Assembly (NCBI RefSeq): GCF_900102965.1
Contig: NZ_FNGM01000014.1
Coordinates: forward strand, 158,625-219,119
DNA: 60,495 nt
Direction of reading: 5' to 3'
Source: Paenibacillus jilunlii
GTDB lineage: Bacteria; Bacillota; Bacilli; Paenibacillales; Paenibacillaceae
Part shown: piece after piece, positions 15,483 to 23,039 of the stretch
Layout: each line of letters opens with the position of its first letter
Position numbering within the stretch: the stretch's first letter is position 1
Notes under the pieces: generated by a model
What the model was told of the DNA's origin: nothing
The model's database searches: none
Seen by the model: only the letters and a program-made list of their open reading frames with translations
Translations under genes and position numbers: made by a program

Positions 15483-16325
15483 ATGCATAAATCACCAATT
15501 ATTATGCTGGGCGGTTTACATATCGACCTTTCGATCGTGCTGATGCTATTAGTGACCTGTACCATTGTTTTTGTGCTTGCGCTTCTGGCAACGCGTAACC
15601 TATCGGTCGAGAATCCCGGCAAACTGCAAAACTTCCTGGAGTGGGCAGTTGAATTCGTTCAAGGCCTGATTTCAAGCACCATGGATCTCAAAAAAGGCAA
15701 ACCGTTCCTTTCTCTAGGTATGGCGCTGATCATGTTTTTGTTTGTCGGCAACCTCCTCGGGCTTCCGTTAGGGATTGTCACGGATTATCACGATGCAGAG
15801 CATGCCAAGGTGTTCGGGAAGGAAATTGTTTCGGTAACCAAAGAACTGGACAAACTCCATGCTGATGCTGAAGCGGGAACGGTGAATTCCGACTCTCACG
15901 AGGAACCTGAAGTAGGAGTAGCGTGGTGGAAATCTCCAACAGCAGACCCTGCGGTAGCAATGGGACTCGCAGTTATGATTTTCTTGATGACCCATATTGT
16001 GGGTATGACGCGCAACACCAAAAACTATTTCAAACACTATTTTGAACCTTACCCATTCTTCTTCCCGATCAATTTGATTGAGCAGGTATCTAAGCTGCTG
16101 ACACACGGGATGCGTCTTTTCGGTAATATCTTTGCCGGCGAGGTGCTGATATCCGTTATCCTCAAATTGGCTGCGCTTGGTGTAGGGGGCTGGATCGCTT
16201 CTGTACTTGGTTTGATTGTATGGCAAGGATTCAGTATATTCATCGGCACCATCCAGGCTTTTATCTTCGTTATGCTGACCATGGTGTATTTCTCACAAAT
16301 GCTTGAAACCCATGATGAGCACTAA
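15483..16325 (+). CDS. atpB: ATP synthase Fo subunit a
   Basis: Subunit a forms the two proton half-channels next to the c-ring. The protein has 280 residues and about five or six membrane helices. The essential arginine lies in the helix containing HGMRLFGNIFAGE. A second conserved helix, FIGTIQAFIFVMLTMVYFS, is near the C-terminus. A hydrophilic loop of about 45 residues (KELDKLHADAEAG to VAWWK) makes it longer than the B. subtilis subunit. ATG 15483 has AAAGGGGTGAG upstream. Confidence 0.97.
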   Translation: MHKSPIIMLGGLHIDLSIVLMLLVTCTIVFVLALLATRNLSVENPGKLQNFLEWAVEFVQGLISSTMDLKKGKPFLSLGMALIMFLFVGNLLGLPLGIVTDYHDAEHAKVFGKEIVSVTKELDKLHADAEAGTVNSDSHEEPEVGVAWWKSPTADPAVAMGLAVMIFLMTHIVGMTRNTKNYFKHYFEPYPFFFPINLIEQVSKLLTHGMRLFGNIFAGEVLISVILKLAALGVGGWIASVLGLIVWQGFSIFIGTIQAFIFVMLTMVYFSQMLETHDEH

Positions 16326-16427
16326 ACGCTGGAAATGTAGGAAACAAGATTTATGCCAAGGCGGAAACAACTTTCGAGTCTGGCTGATAATACACACTAA
16401 AACATATCTTTGAGGAGGATTTACACA

Positions 16428-16652
16428 ATGGGAGTTATGGCTTATTTGGCAGCTGCAATTGCAGTAGGTTTGGGAGCGCTTGGCGCCGGTATTGGTAACG
16501 GTCTGATTGTAAGTAAAACAGTAGAAGGTATCGCACGCCAGCCTGAAGCTAAATCCACACTGCAAACCACAATGTTCATCGGGGTCGCTCTGGTAGAAGC
16601 CCTGCCGATTATCGGTGTAGTACTTGCGTTCATGTTCTATGTTGGAGCTTAA
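16428..16652 (+). CDS. atpE: ATP synthase Fo subunit c
   Basis: Subunit c is the proteolipid that builds the proton-driven rotor ring. From ATG 16428 (GAGGAGG site upstream) it has 74 residues and two helices. The polar loop is ARQPEA, the N-terminal helix has the glycine-rich GLGALGAGIGNG, and the proton-carrying Glu is in VALVEALPIIGVV. An earlier ATG at 16410 would add six residues without a site and is rejected. Confidence 0.97.
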   Translation: MGVMAYLAAAIAVGLGALGAGIGNGLIVSKTVEGIARQPEAKSTLQTTMFIGVALVEALPIIGVVLAFMFYVGA

Positions 16653-16668
16653 TTAATTACACATGTTT

Positions 16669-16704
16669 GGCGGGGAAGGCCACAGCCCTCCGCGCCTTCT
16701 TTTT
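16669..16704 (+). terminator. Terminator-like hairpin between atpE and atpF
   Basis: GGCG at 16669 pairs with CGCC ending at 16696, and a GGC/GCC inner stem adds to the hairpin; TTCTTTTT follows. Inside an operon it may act as a partial terminator or 3'-end stabiliser, keeping atpE mRNA in excess of downstream cistrons. Confidence 0.55.
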
Positions 16705-16751
16705 AGAAAAGACCTAAGATATGAACGTGCAACAGAAAGGAGTGTCTAACA

Positions 16752-17240
16752 TTGTCTTTTGTATGGGAATCTTCCGTGCTGGCAATTATTGCCTTCGGGA
16801 TTTTATACTTTTTGCTGAACAAGTACGCTTTCGGACCGTTGTTCTCTGTTATGGAGAAACGCCGTGAACTCGTACTGCAGCAGATGAATGAAGCTGCTCA
16901 GACCCGCGAACAGGCAGTTTCTTATGTTGAAGAGCAGAAACAGGCGCTTCAAACTGCCCGTAAAGAAGCACTCGAGATCATTGAGCAGTCCAGACAAACC
17001 AGCAGCAAGCAAACCGAACAGCTGATTGATCAGGCTAAGGTCGAGGCTTCACGCATTAAGGAAGAGGCAGTCCGCGATATCCAGAACGAGAAGAACAAAG
17101 CGGTTGAGGAACTGCGCGGTGAGCTTGGAGCGGCATCGGTCAAGATTGCGTCCAAATTGCTGCAGAAGGAAGTCAGCTCCGATCCTGAGCAGGAAGCGCT
17201 TGTTGACCAGTACCTCAAAGAGGTTGGAGGCCGGTCATGA
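16752..17240 (+). CDS. atpF: ATP synthase Fo subunit b
   Basis: Subunit b is the membrane-anchored stator stalk. The 162-residue protein has one N-terminal membrane helix (about residues 5-25) followed by a long charged coiled coil (MEKRRELVLQQMNEA onward). The TTG start at 16752 is supported by AAAGGAG at 16737-16743. Its stop overlaps the atpH start in ATGA (17237-17240), indicating translational coupling. Confidence 0.95.
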   Translation: MSFVWESSVLAIIAFGILYFLLNKYAFGPLFSVMEKRRELVLQQMNEAAQTREQAVSYVEEQKQALQTARKEALEIIEQSRQTSSKQTEQLIDQAKVEASRIKEEAVRDIQNEKNKAVEELRGELGAASVKIASKLLQKEVSSDPEQEALVDQYLKEVGGRS

Positions 17241-17788
17241 GTCAGGATACGATAGTCGCCAAAAGATATGCGAAGGCATTGTTCGAGGTTGCTTTTGAAG
17301 AACGGCAGATCATGGAAGTAGAAGAGGATCTGAAAAGCCTGGTTGCTGCGCTGAATTCGGATGTTGAGCTGCAGAGATTTATCAGCTCTCCGCGAATTAC
17401 CGGTGAACACAAGCTTGCCGTACTGAAAAAAGCGTTGGAAGGCAAGCTGTCGGGGGCGGTTATCAATACTCTGGAGATTCTGATGAAGCGTGGCAGAATG
17501 GATATCCTTCCGGATCTGCTGGACAGCTATATCAAGATTGAAGGGGATAGTCTTGGCCTGGCAGATGCCACCGTCTATTCAACCTATTCGCTCAGTAGCA
17601 GCGAGCAAACGCAGGTTGCCGAAGAATTCGGCCGTTTGTCGGGCCGGAATATCCGGATCACAAATGTGGTTGATAAGAGCCTGCTTGGCGGACTTAAGGT
17701 CATAATTGGCGATACGCTCTATGACGGCAGCCTGTCCGGCAAACTTACGCGTCTTGAGAAATCTTTTAATGATAAGCATAGAAGATAG
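17237..17788 (+). CDS. atpH: ATP synthase F1 subunit delta
   Basis: Delta joins the top of F1 to the b stalk. The 183-residue protein has the usual N-terminal helical bundle (VAKRYAKALFEVA) and the C-terminal signature region SLLGGLKVIIGDTLYDGSLSG. It starts within the last codon of atpF. Confidence 0.95.
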   Translation: MSQDTIVAKRYAKALFEVAFEERQIMEVEEDLKSLVAALNSDVELQRFISSPRITGEHKLAVLKKALEGKLSGAVINTLEILMKRGRMDILPDLLDSYIKIEGDSLGLADATVYSTYSLSSSEQTQVAEEFGRLSGRNIRITNVVDKSLLGGLKVIIGDTLYDGSLSGKLTRLEKSFNDKHRR

Positions 17789-17799
17789 GGGTGAGGATA

Positions 17800-19311
17800 T
17801 TGAGCATTAGACCTGAAGAGATCAGCAGTTTGATCAAAAGTCAAATTGAGCAATATAAAGCCGATATCGAAGTGGCCGAAATCGGCACCGTCATTCAAGT
17901 CGGCGACGGTATCGCCCGTGTCTACGGTCTGGAAAACGCGATGGCAGGGGAACTGCTGGAGTTCTCCAACGGAGTAGTGGGCATGGCGCTCAACCTGGAA
18001 GAAAGCAACGTCGGTGTTGTTATCCTGGGTGAGTACACGGAGATTCGTGAAGGCGATCAAGTAAAACGTACAGGACAAATTATGCAGGTTCCCGTGGGTG
18101 AAGCTATGCTCGGCCGCGTAGTGAACGCGCTGGGTCAGCCGCTGGACGGCAAAGGCCCGATTGCAACAACTGAATTCCGTCCGGTAGAAAACAATGCACC
18201 GGGCGTTATCGACCGTAAATCGGTGCATGAACCGATGCAGACAGGTCTGAAAGCCATCGACGCGATGGTGCCAATCGGCCGCGGACAACGCGAGCTGATC
18301 ATCGGTGACCGTCAAACCGGTAAAACAGCCATCGCAATTGATGCGATTATCAACCAAAAAGGCAATGGCATGAAGTGTATCTATGTTGCCATCGGCCAAA
18401 AGCAGTCCACAGTAGCACAGGTTGTTGAAACCCTTCGCCGCCATGGCGCGCTGGAATATACAATCGTAGTAACCGCATCGGCTTCCGAGCCTTCTCCGTT
18501 GCTGTATATCGCCCCGTACGCAGGCTGCGCAATGGGCGAATACTTCATGTACAAAGGCGAGCATGTCCTTGTCATCTACGATGACCTTTCGAAGCAAGCG
18601 TCTGCTTACCGCGAATTGTCCCTGCTGCTCCGCCGTCCACCGGGCCGTGAAGCATTCCCTGGTGACGTATTCTATCTGCACTCCCGTCTGCTGGAACGTG
18701 CAGCTAAGCTTAGCGATGAGCTTGGTGGTGGTTCATTAACCGCGCTGCCGTTCATCGAAACACAGGCTTCCGACGTATCAGCTTACATTCCGACGAACGT
18801 AATCTCGATTACGGACGGTCAAATCTTCCTGGAATCTGACCTGTTCAACTCCGGTCAACGTCCGGCGATCAACGTGGGTATCTCTGTATCCCGTGTCGGC
18901 GGTTCGGCGCAGATCAAAGCGATGAAGAAGGTTGCCGGCTCACTCCGTCTGGATTTGGCCCAATACCGCGAGCTTCAGGCCTTCTCCCAGTTCGGTTCTG
19001 ATCTGGATAAATCTACACAAGCCCGTCTGAACCGTGGTGCGCGTATGATGGAGATTCTGAAACAGGGCGTTAACCAGCCGCTGTCGGTTGAGCATCAGGT
19101 CATCAGCTTGTATACCGCTGTCAAAGGCCACTTGGACGATATTCCTGTCAAAGACGTAAAACGGTTTGAGAAGGAATTCCTGGCTTATATGGACAGCAAT
19201 GCTGCTGCCGTTGCCAAGTCTATCACCGATACCAAGGATTTGACTGCTGATAACGAAGCTGCTCTTAAGGAAGCTATCGAGAAGTTCAAAAGAGGTTTCG
19301 CGACTAGCTAA
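17800..19311 (+). CDS. atpA: ATP synthase F1 subunit alpha
   Basis: Alpha carries the non-catalytic nucleotide sites of F1. At 503 residues from TTG 17800, its N-terminus (SIRPEEISSLIKSQIEQY) matches Bacillus alpha subunits. GGGGTGAGG lies just upstream; the GTG at 17791 is part of that site and is a less likely start. The Walker A is GDRQTGKTA. VISVEHQV-type C-terminal blocks and the SRVGGSAQIKAM signature are present. Confidence 0.97.
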   Translation: MSIRPEEISSLIKSQIEQYKADIEVAEIGTVIQVGDGIARVYGLENAMAGELLEFSNGVVGMALNLEESNVGVVILGEYTEIREGDQVKRTGQIMQVPVGEAMLGRVVNALGQPLDGKGPIATTEFRPVENNAPGVIDRKSVHEPMQTGLKAIDAMVPIGRGQRELIIGDRQTGKTAIAIDAIINQKGNGMKCIYVAIGQKQSTVAQVVETLRRHGALEYTIVVTASASEPSPLLYIAPYAGCAMGEYFMYKGEHVLVIYDDLSKQASAYRELSLLLRRPPGREAFPGDVFYLHSRLLERAAKLSDELGGGSLTALPFIETQASDVSAYIPTNVISITDGQIFLESDLFNSGQRPAINVGISVSRVGGSAQIKAMKKVAGSLRLDLAQYRELQAFSQFGSDLDKSTQARLNRGARMMEILKQGVNQPLSVEHQVISLYTAVKGHLDDIPVKDVKRFEKEFLAYMDSNAAAVAKSITDTKDLTADNEAALKEAIEKFKRGFATS

Positions 19312-19343
19312 GCCCTGCTGCAACTCTACTATTGCTTTAAATC

Positions 19344-19447
19344 GAGCTTTGGCCTAGCCAAAGCTCTGGAATATGCTTACGAAGTTAGCTTGAATTCGTC
19401 AAAGCTCAGATAATGCTTACGAAGTTAGCTTTGACTTCGTCAAAGCT
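19344..19447 (+). repeat. Three hairpin-forming repeat units between atpA and atpG
   Basis: GAGCTTTGGC (19344-19353) pairs perfectly over 10 bp with GCCAAAGCTC (19357-19366). Then ATGCTTACGAAGTTAGCTT occurs identically at 19373-19391 and 19413-19431, a 40-bp period. Each copy continues into a TCGTCAAAGCT arm, and AGCTTTGAC/GTCAAAGCT (19427-19447) is a 9-bp stem. ACGAAG and CTTCGT in the last unit allow an alternative hairpin. A fourth related unit lies between atpD and atpC (21889-21922). Confidence 0.8.
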
Positions 19448-19463
19448 TTAAGGTGGTGAAATC

Positions 19464-20339
19464 ATGGCAAGAAGCATGCGTGATATTAAACGTCAAATCA
19501 AGAGCGTTCAGAACACCAGACAGATCACTAAGGCTATGGAGATGGTTGCCGCCTCCAAGCTGCGCAAGGCTCAGGAGAAGGCAGAAGCAGCCCGTCCGTA
19601 TTCAGAGAAGCTGAAAGAGGTCGTAGCCAGCATTGCTGCCGGTTCTCAGGGTGCTACACATCCGATGCTGGTCAGCCGTCCCGTGAAAAAAACCGCGTAT
19701 CTGATTGTAACCTCCGACAGAGGTCTCGCCGGCGGATACAACGCTAATATTCTCCGTAAAGTGACAATGCTGCTCGCAGAGCGCCATAAGTCCAAGGACG
19801 AATATGCGCTGTTCGTTATCGGCCGCAAAGGCCGTGACTTTCTGCGCCGCCGTGAATATCCGATTGTGGAGGAAATTACTGAGCTCTCCGATACACCGAA
19901 GTTTGCCGACATCAAATCGATTGCCTACTCGGCGGTTCAGCAGTTCGAAACAGGCGTCTACGACGAACTGTATCTCTGCTACAACCGTTTCGTGAATGCA
20001 ATCAGCCAAGTGCCTACGGTAGAACGCTTGCTGCCTATGGAACCTGTAGAGAATCAGGAGAAAAAGGCAGAAGGCTTGCATGCAGCGTACGAATATGAGC
20101 CTTCACCAGAAGGTGTACTTGAAGTGCTGCTTCCCAAGTACGCAGAAACACTGATTTACAGCGCTATTCTGGATGGCAAGGCCAGCGAGCTGGGTGCGAA
20201 AATGACAGCGATGGGCAGTGCAACGAAGAACGCGTCCAAAATGATCGGGAACCTTACCCTTACGTATAACCGTGCCCGTCAGGCGGCTATTACGCAGGAG
20301 ATTACCGAGATTGTGGCCGGAGCGAACGCGCAGTCTTAG
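19464..20339 (+). CDS. atpG: ATP synthase F1 subunit gamma
   Basis: Gamma is the central rotor shaft. The 291-residue protein has the N-terminal coiled-coil sequence RDIKRQIKSVQNTRQITKAMEMVAASKLRKA and a C-terminal helix ending in NRARQAAITQEITEIVAGA, both conserved. ATG 19464 follows AAGGTGGTG. The 152-bp gap to atpA is filled with hairpin repeats. Confidence 0.96.
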   Translation: MARSMRDIKRQIKSVQNTRQITKAMEMVAASKLRKAQEKAEAARPYSEKLKEVVASIAAGSQGATHPMLVSRPVKKTAYLIVTSDRGLAGGYNANILRKVTMLLAERHKSKDEYALFVIGRKGRDFLRRREYPIVEEITELSDTPKFADIKSIAYSAVQQFETGVYDELYLCYNRFVNAISQVPTVERLLPMEPVENQEKKAEGLHAAYEYEPSPEGVLEVLLPKYAETLIYSAILDGKASELGAKMTAMGSATKNASKMIGNLTLTYNRARQAAITQEITEIVAGANAQS

Positions 20340-20340
20340 G

Positions 20341-20375
20341 ATATAAGCGAAGCTATGTCTTCGGCTTATATTTTT
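20341..20375 (+). terminator. Terminator-like hairpin between atpG and atpD
   Basis: ATATAAGCGAAG (20341-20352) pairs with CTTC-G-GCTTATAT (20359-20371; one bulged G) and is followed by TTTT. As it lies inside the operon, partial read-through or a stabilising role for the upstream mRNA is likely. Confidence 0.6.
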
Positions 20376-20474
20376 CATAAGAAACGGGTGCCGTACATGC
20401 GAATGTTGTTCGTCGCTTATGCGGCGCGGTGATTTCTTCTTAATGCAACAGCTTTCGAGGAGGGAAATATTAAG

Positions 20475-21872
20475 ATGAACAAAGGACGCGTTGTAAGCAT
20501 TATGGGTCCGGTTGTCGATATTGAATTTGAACGCGGCCAGTTGCCCGAGATTTTCAACGCTATCAAGATTGTAACCAGCTTGGCAAACGGCAGCACCGTT
20601 GATCTGACCCTGGAGGTTTCCAATCACCTGGGTGACAATCTGGTGCGTTGTATCGCCATGTCTTCCACAGACGGTCTGGTTCGCGGCTTGGAAGCACTTG
20701 ATCAGGGGGGACCAATCTCGGTTCCGGTTGGCGATGCAACTCTTGGACGGGTATTCAACGTGCTGGGCAATCCGATTGATAACGGTGCTGAAGTTGTTGC
20801 GGAGAGAAACCCGATTCACCGCCTGGCTCCGACATTTGATGAATTGTCGACACAAGCGGAGATTCTGGAAACCGGGATCAAGGTTATCGACCTTCTCGCC
20901 CCATACGCCAAAGGCGGTAAAATCGGCCTTTTCGGCGGCGCGGGTGTAGGTAAAACCGTAACGATTCAGGAACTGATCAACAATATCGCACAGGAACATG
21001 GCGGGATCTCCGTATTCGCAGGCGTTGGCGAACGGACCCGTGAAGGTAATGACCTCTATCATGAAATGACCGATTCCGGCGTTATCAAGAAAACGGCCAT
21101 GGTATTCGGACAAATGAATGAGCCGCCGGGCGCACGTCTTCGTGTAGCCTTGACCGGTCTGACCATGGCGGAGTATTTCCGCGATGTGGAAGGCCGCGAC
21201 ACGTTGCTCTTTATCGATAACATATTCCGCTTTACCCAAGCGGGTTCCGAAGTATCCGCACTGCTTGGCCGCATGCCTTCTGCCGTAGGTTACCAGCCTA
21301 CGCTGGCAACGGAAATGGGCCAGCTGCAAGAGCGTATCACTTCCACCAAAAAAGGTTCGGTTACCTCGATCCAGGCGATTTACGTGCCGGCGGATGACTA
21401 CACTGACCCTGCTCCGGCAACGGCGTTTGCCCACTTGGATGCAACTACCAACCTGGAGCGTAAGATCTCCGAAAAAGGTATCTTTCCTGCCGTTGACCCG
21501 CTGGCTTCCAGTTCACGTATCCTCGCTCCGGAAATTGTCGGTGAAGAGCACTATAACGTGGCACAGGGCGTTAAGCAGCTGCTGCAGCGTTATACCGAGC
21601 TTCAGGACATTATTGCCATCCTGGGTATGGATGAGCTCAGTGAAGAAGATAAGGTCATTGTAGCCCGTGCCCGTAAGGTTGAGCGCTTCCTGTCGCAGCC
21701 TTTCCACGTGGCCGAACAATTCACTGGCTTCAAGGGCAAATACGTGCCAATCAAAGAAACCGTACGCAGCTTCAAAGAGATTCTGGAAGGCAAGCATGAT
21801 GATCTTCCCGAAGCAGCGTTCCTGTTTGTCGGAACGATCGAAGAAGCGGTTGAAAAAGGAAAATCGATGTAA
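20475..21872 (+). CDS. atpD: ATP synthase F1 subunit beta
   Basis: Beta carries the catalytic ATP sites. At 465 residues, with Walker A GGAGVGKT, Walker B LLFIDNIFRF, the DELSEED-type sequence (MDELSEEDK, present intact) and the PSAVGYQPTL signature. ATG 20475 has GAGGAGGG upstream. Confidence 0.98.
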   Translation: MNKGRVVSIMGPVVDIEFERGQLPEIFNAIKIVTSLANGSTVDLTLEVSNHLGDNLVRCIAMSSTDGLVRGLEALDQGGPISVPVGDATLGRVFNVLGNPIDNGAEVVAERNPIHRLAPTFDELSTQAEILETGIKVIDLLAPYAKGGKIGLFGGAGVGKTVTIQELINNIAQEHGGISVFAGVGERTREGNDLYHEMTDSGVIKKTAMVFGQMNEPPGARLRVALTGLTMAEYFRDVEGRDTLLFIDNIFRFTQAGSEVSALLGRMPSAVGYQPTLATEMGQLQERITSTKKGSVTSIQAIYVPADDYTDPAPATAFAHLDATTNLERKISEKGIFPAVDPLASSSRILAPEIVGEEHYNVAQGVKQLLQRYTELQDIIAILGMDELSEEDKVIVARARKVERFLSQPFHVAEQFTGFKGKYVPIKETVRSFKEILEGKHDDLPEAAFLFVGTIEEAVEKGKSM

Positions 21873-21888
21873 CCCTGAACTATGGATA

Positions 21889-21922
21889 ATGCTTTCGATG
21901 CGAGCTTTATTTCGTAAAGCTC
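21889..21922 (+). repeat. Hairpin repeat between atpD and atpC
   Basis: ATGCTTTCGATGCGAGCTTTA matches the units at 19373 and 19413 in order and spacing. GAGCTTTA (21902-21909) pairs with TAAAGCTC (21915-21922). The repeat runs directly into the atpC ribosome binding site (GAGGAGG, 21924-21930), so folding could affect atpC translation. Confidence 0.75.
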
Positions 21923-21937
21923 TGAGGAGGAATGAAA

Positions 21938-22354
21938 GTGAATACCTTTCTGTTGGAAATTGTCACGCCGGAGCATCTCGTTTACTCCAAGCAGGTTAAC
22001 AGCCTGACGGTAAAGGGAGCCGATGGCGATCTGGGTATTTTGCCGGGACACATTCCGCTTGTGACTCCACTTCAGGTTGCTCCGATGTTCATAAAAGCGG
22101 ATGGTGCTACAGTCACTATCGCTGTTCATGGCGGGTTCGTGGAAGTGCATAAAGACAAGGTGACAGTTCTGGCCGAAAGTGCCGAGCTGCCTACGGAAAT
22201 CGATGTTGAACGCGCCGAAGCGGCGAAGGAACGGGCCCAGCGCCGCCTTCAGTCCCGCAGCAAACAGGATGAAATTGACCACCGCCGTGCGGAGCTGGCG
22301 CTTCAGCGCGCCGTTACACGGATCAAAGTGTCCACCGGAAAAGGACAACAATAA
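21938..22354 (+). CDS. atpC: ATP synthase F1 subunit epsilon
   Basis: Epsilon regulates ATPase activity at the foot of the rotor. The N-terminal beta barrel contains the conserved GDLGILPGHIPLVTPL, and the C-terminal helices include ERAEAAKERAQRRL. GTG 21938 is favoured as the start because GAGGAGG ends 7 nt before it, whereas ATG 21932 is only 1 nt from that site. The product then has 138 residues. It is the last cistron, followed by a strong terminator. Confidence 0.94.
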   Translation: MNTFLLEIVTPEHLVYSKQVNSLTVKGADGDLGILPGHIPLVTPLQVAPMFIKADGATVTIAVHGGFVEVHKDKVTVLAESAELPTEIDVERAEAAKERAQRRLQSRSKQDEIDHRRAELALQRAVTRIKVSTGKGQQ

Positions 22355-22361
22355 TAGCTGT

Positions 22362-22393
22362 ACGGTCAAGCCTGGGGCTTGGCCGTTTTTTTT
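22362..22393 (+). terminator. Intrinsic terminator of the atp operon
   Basis: ACGGTCAAGCC (22362-22372) pairs with GGCTTGGCCGT (22376-22386) over 11 bp with one G-T pair, followed by a run of eight T. Confidence 0.95.
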
Positions 22394-22577
22394 CAATATA
22401 AGGATAAATAAAGGAATCGCGGTGCCATTTCTGCTTGAAAAAGTAAATAAAATGCTAACCTTCATCCTCACATGGCCTGAAAAGTTTAAAAGTTTGTAAA
22501 AGTACTGGATTCTTTTCCCCTGCACAAGTATGATATAAGAGTCGATTTCCGAGTAACTTAATACACGGGGGGCTAAC

Positions 22578-22835
22578 ATGGATCAAAGGTTCTATGATGA
22601 GTTGTCAAGCTCAATCGGCACCAGCGGTTTGGTTTCAATGATCGTTTCTTTATTTTGTGTTGCAATATCTTGGTGGGCACTTCAGAACCTTAAGCTCGAT
22701 CTGATCATAAGATATCCCAAGAGCCCTCAGGGAAGACTGCTGCATCTATTGCTGGCGATCGTACTGGGCCACTTCGTGGCCGGGTTTCTGCTGGATTATC
22801 TGGGCTGGAGCGGGCAGATCCGCAACATGTTTTAA
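22578..22835 (+). CDS. ywzB: DUF1146 family membrane protein (YwzB)
   Basis: The 85-residue protein has two membrane segments (about residues 17-37 and 55-75) and the conserved WWALQNLKLD and P-Q-R-LL-LLLAIVLGHFV region of the DUF1146 family. Its function is unknown. GGGGGG lies before the ATG. Position between atpC and murA matches B. subtilis ywzB. The ywmB gene found between ywzB and murA in B. subtilis is absent here. Confidence 0.85.
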   Translation: MDQRFYDELSSSIGTSGLVSMIVSLFCVAISWWALQNLKLDLIIRYPKSPQGRLLHLLLAIVLGHFVAGFLLDYLGWSGQIRNMF

Positions 22836-23039
22836 GAAAGGCCGCTTTGGTTATATCAGTCTTAGGCCCTAGGCGGTAAAAAACGTGTCGAATAATACGG
22901 TTTTATTATGTCAACACTGATGTTTAAGGAGCGTGCCCGCACCTCGGGCGCAGGTCAGGCAATGGTAGCAAATGAATTATACCCTGAGCATTAATATCAG
23001 AAATAATTTCAGAAATAATGGACGCGGAGGGAAACCGTA

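Noticed and set aside
17719..18681. 320-codon minus-strand open frame opposite atpH/atpA
   Set aside because: Antisense shadow of atpA; Cys/His-rich product typical of reverse reading.
20103..21434. 443-codon minus-strand open frame opposite atpG/atpD
   Set aside because: It is a mirror frame of the conserved atpD coding sequence with no start site or family features.
21602..22579. 325-codon minus-strand open frame opposite atpD/atpC
   Set aside because: It covers the opposite strand of two clear genes and the atp terminator; no ribosome binding site.
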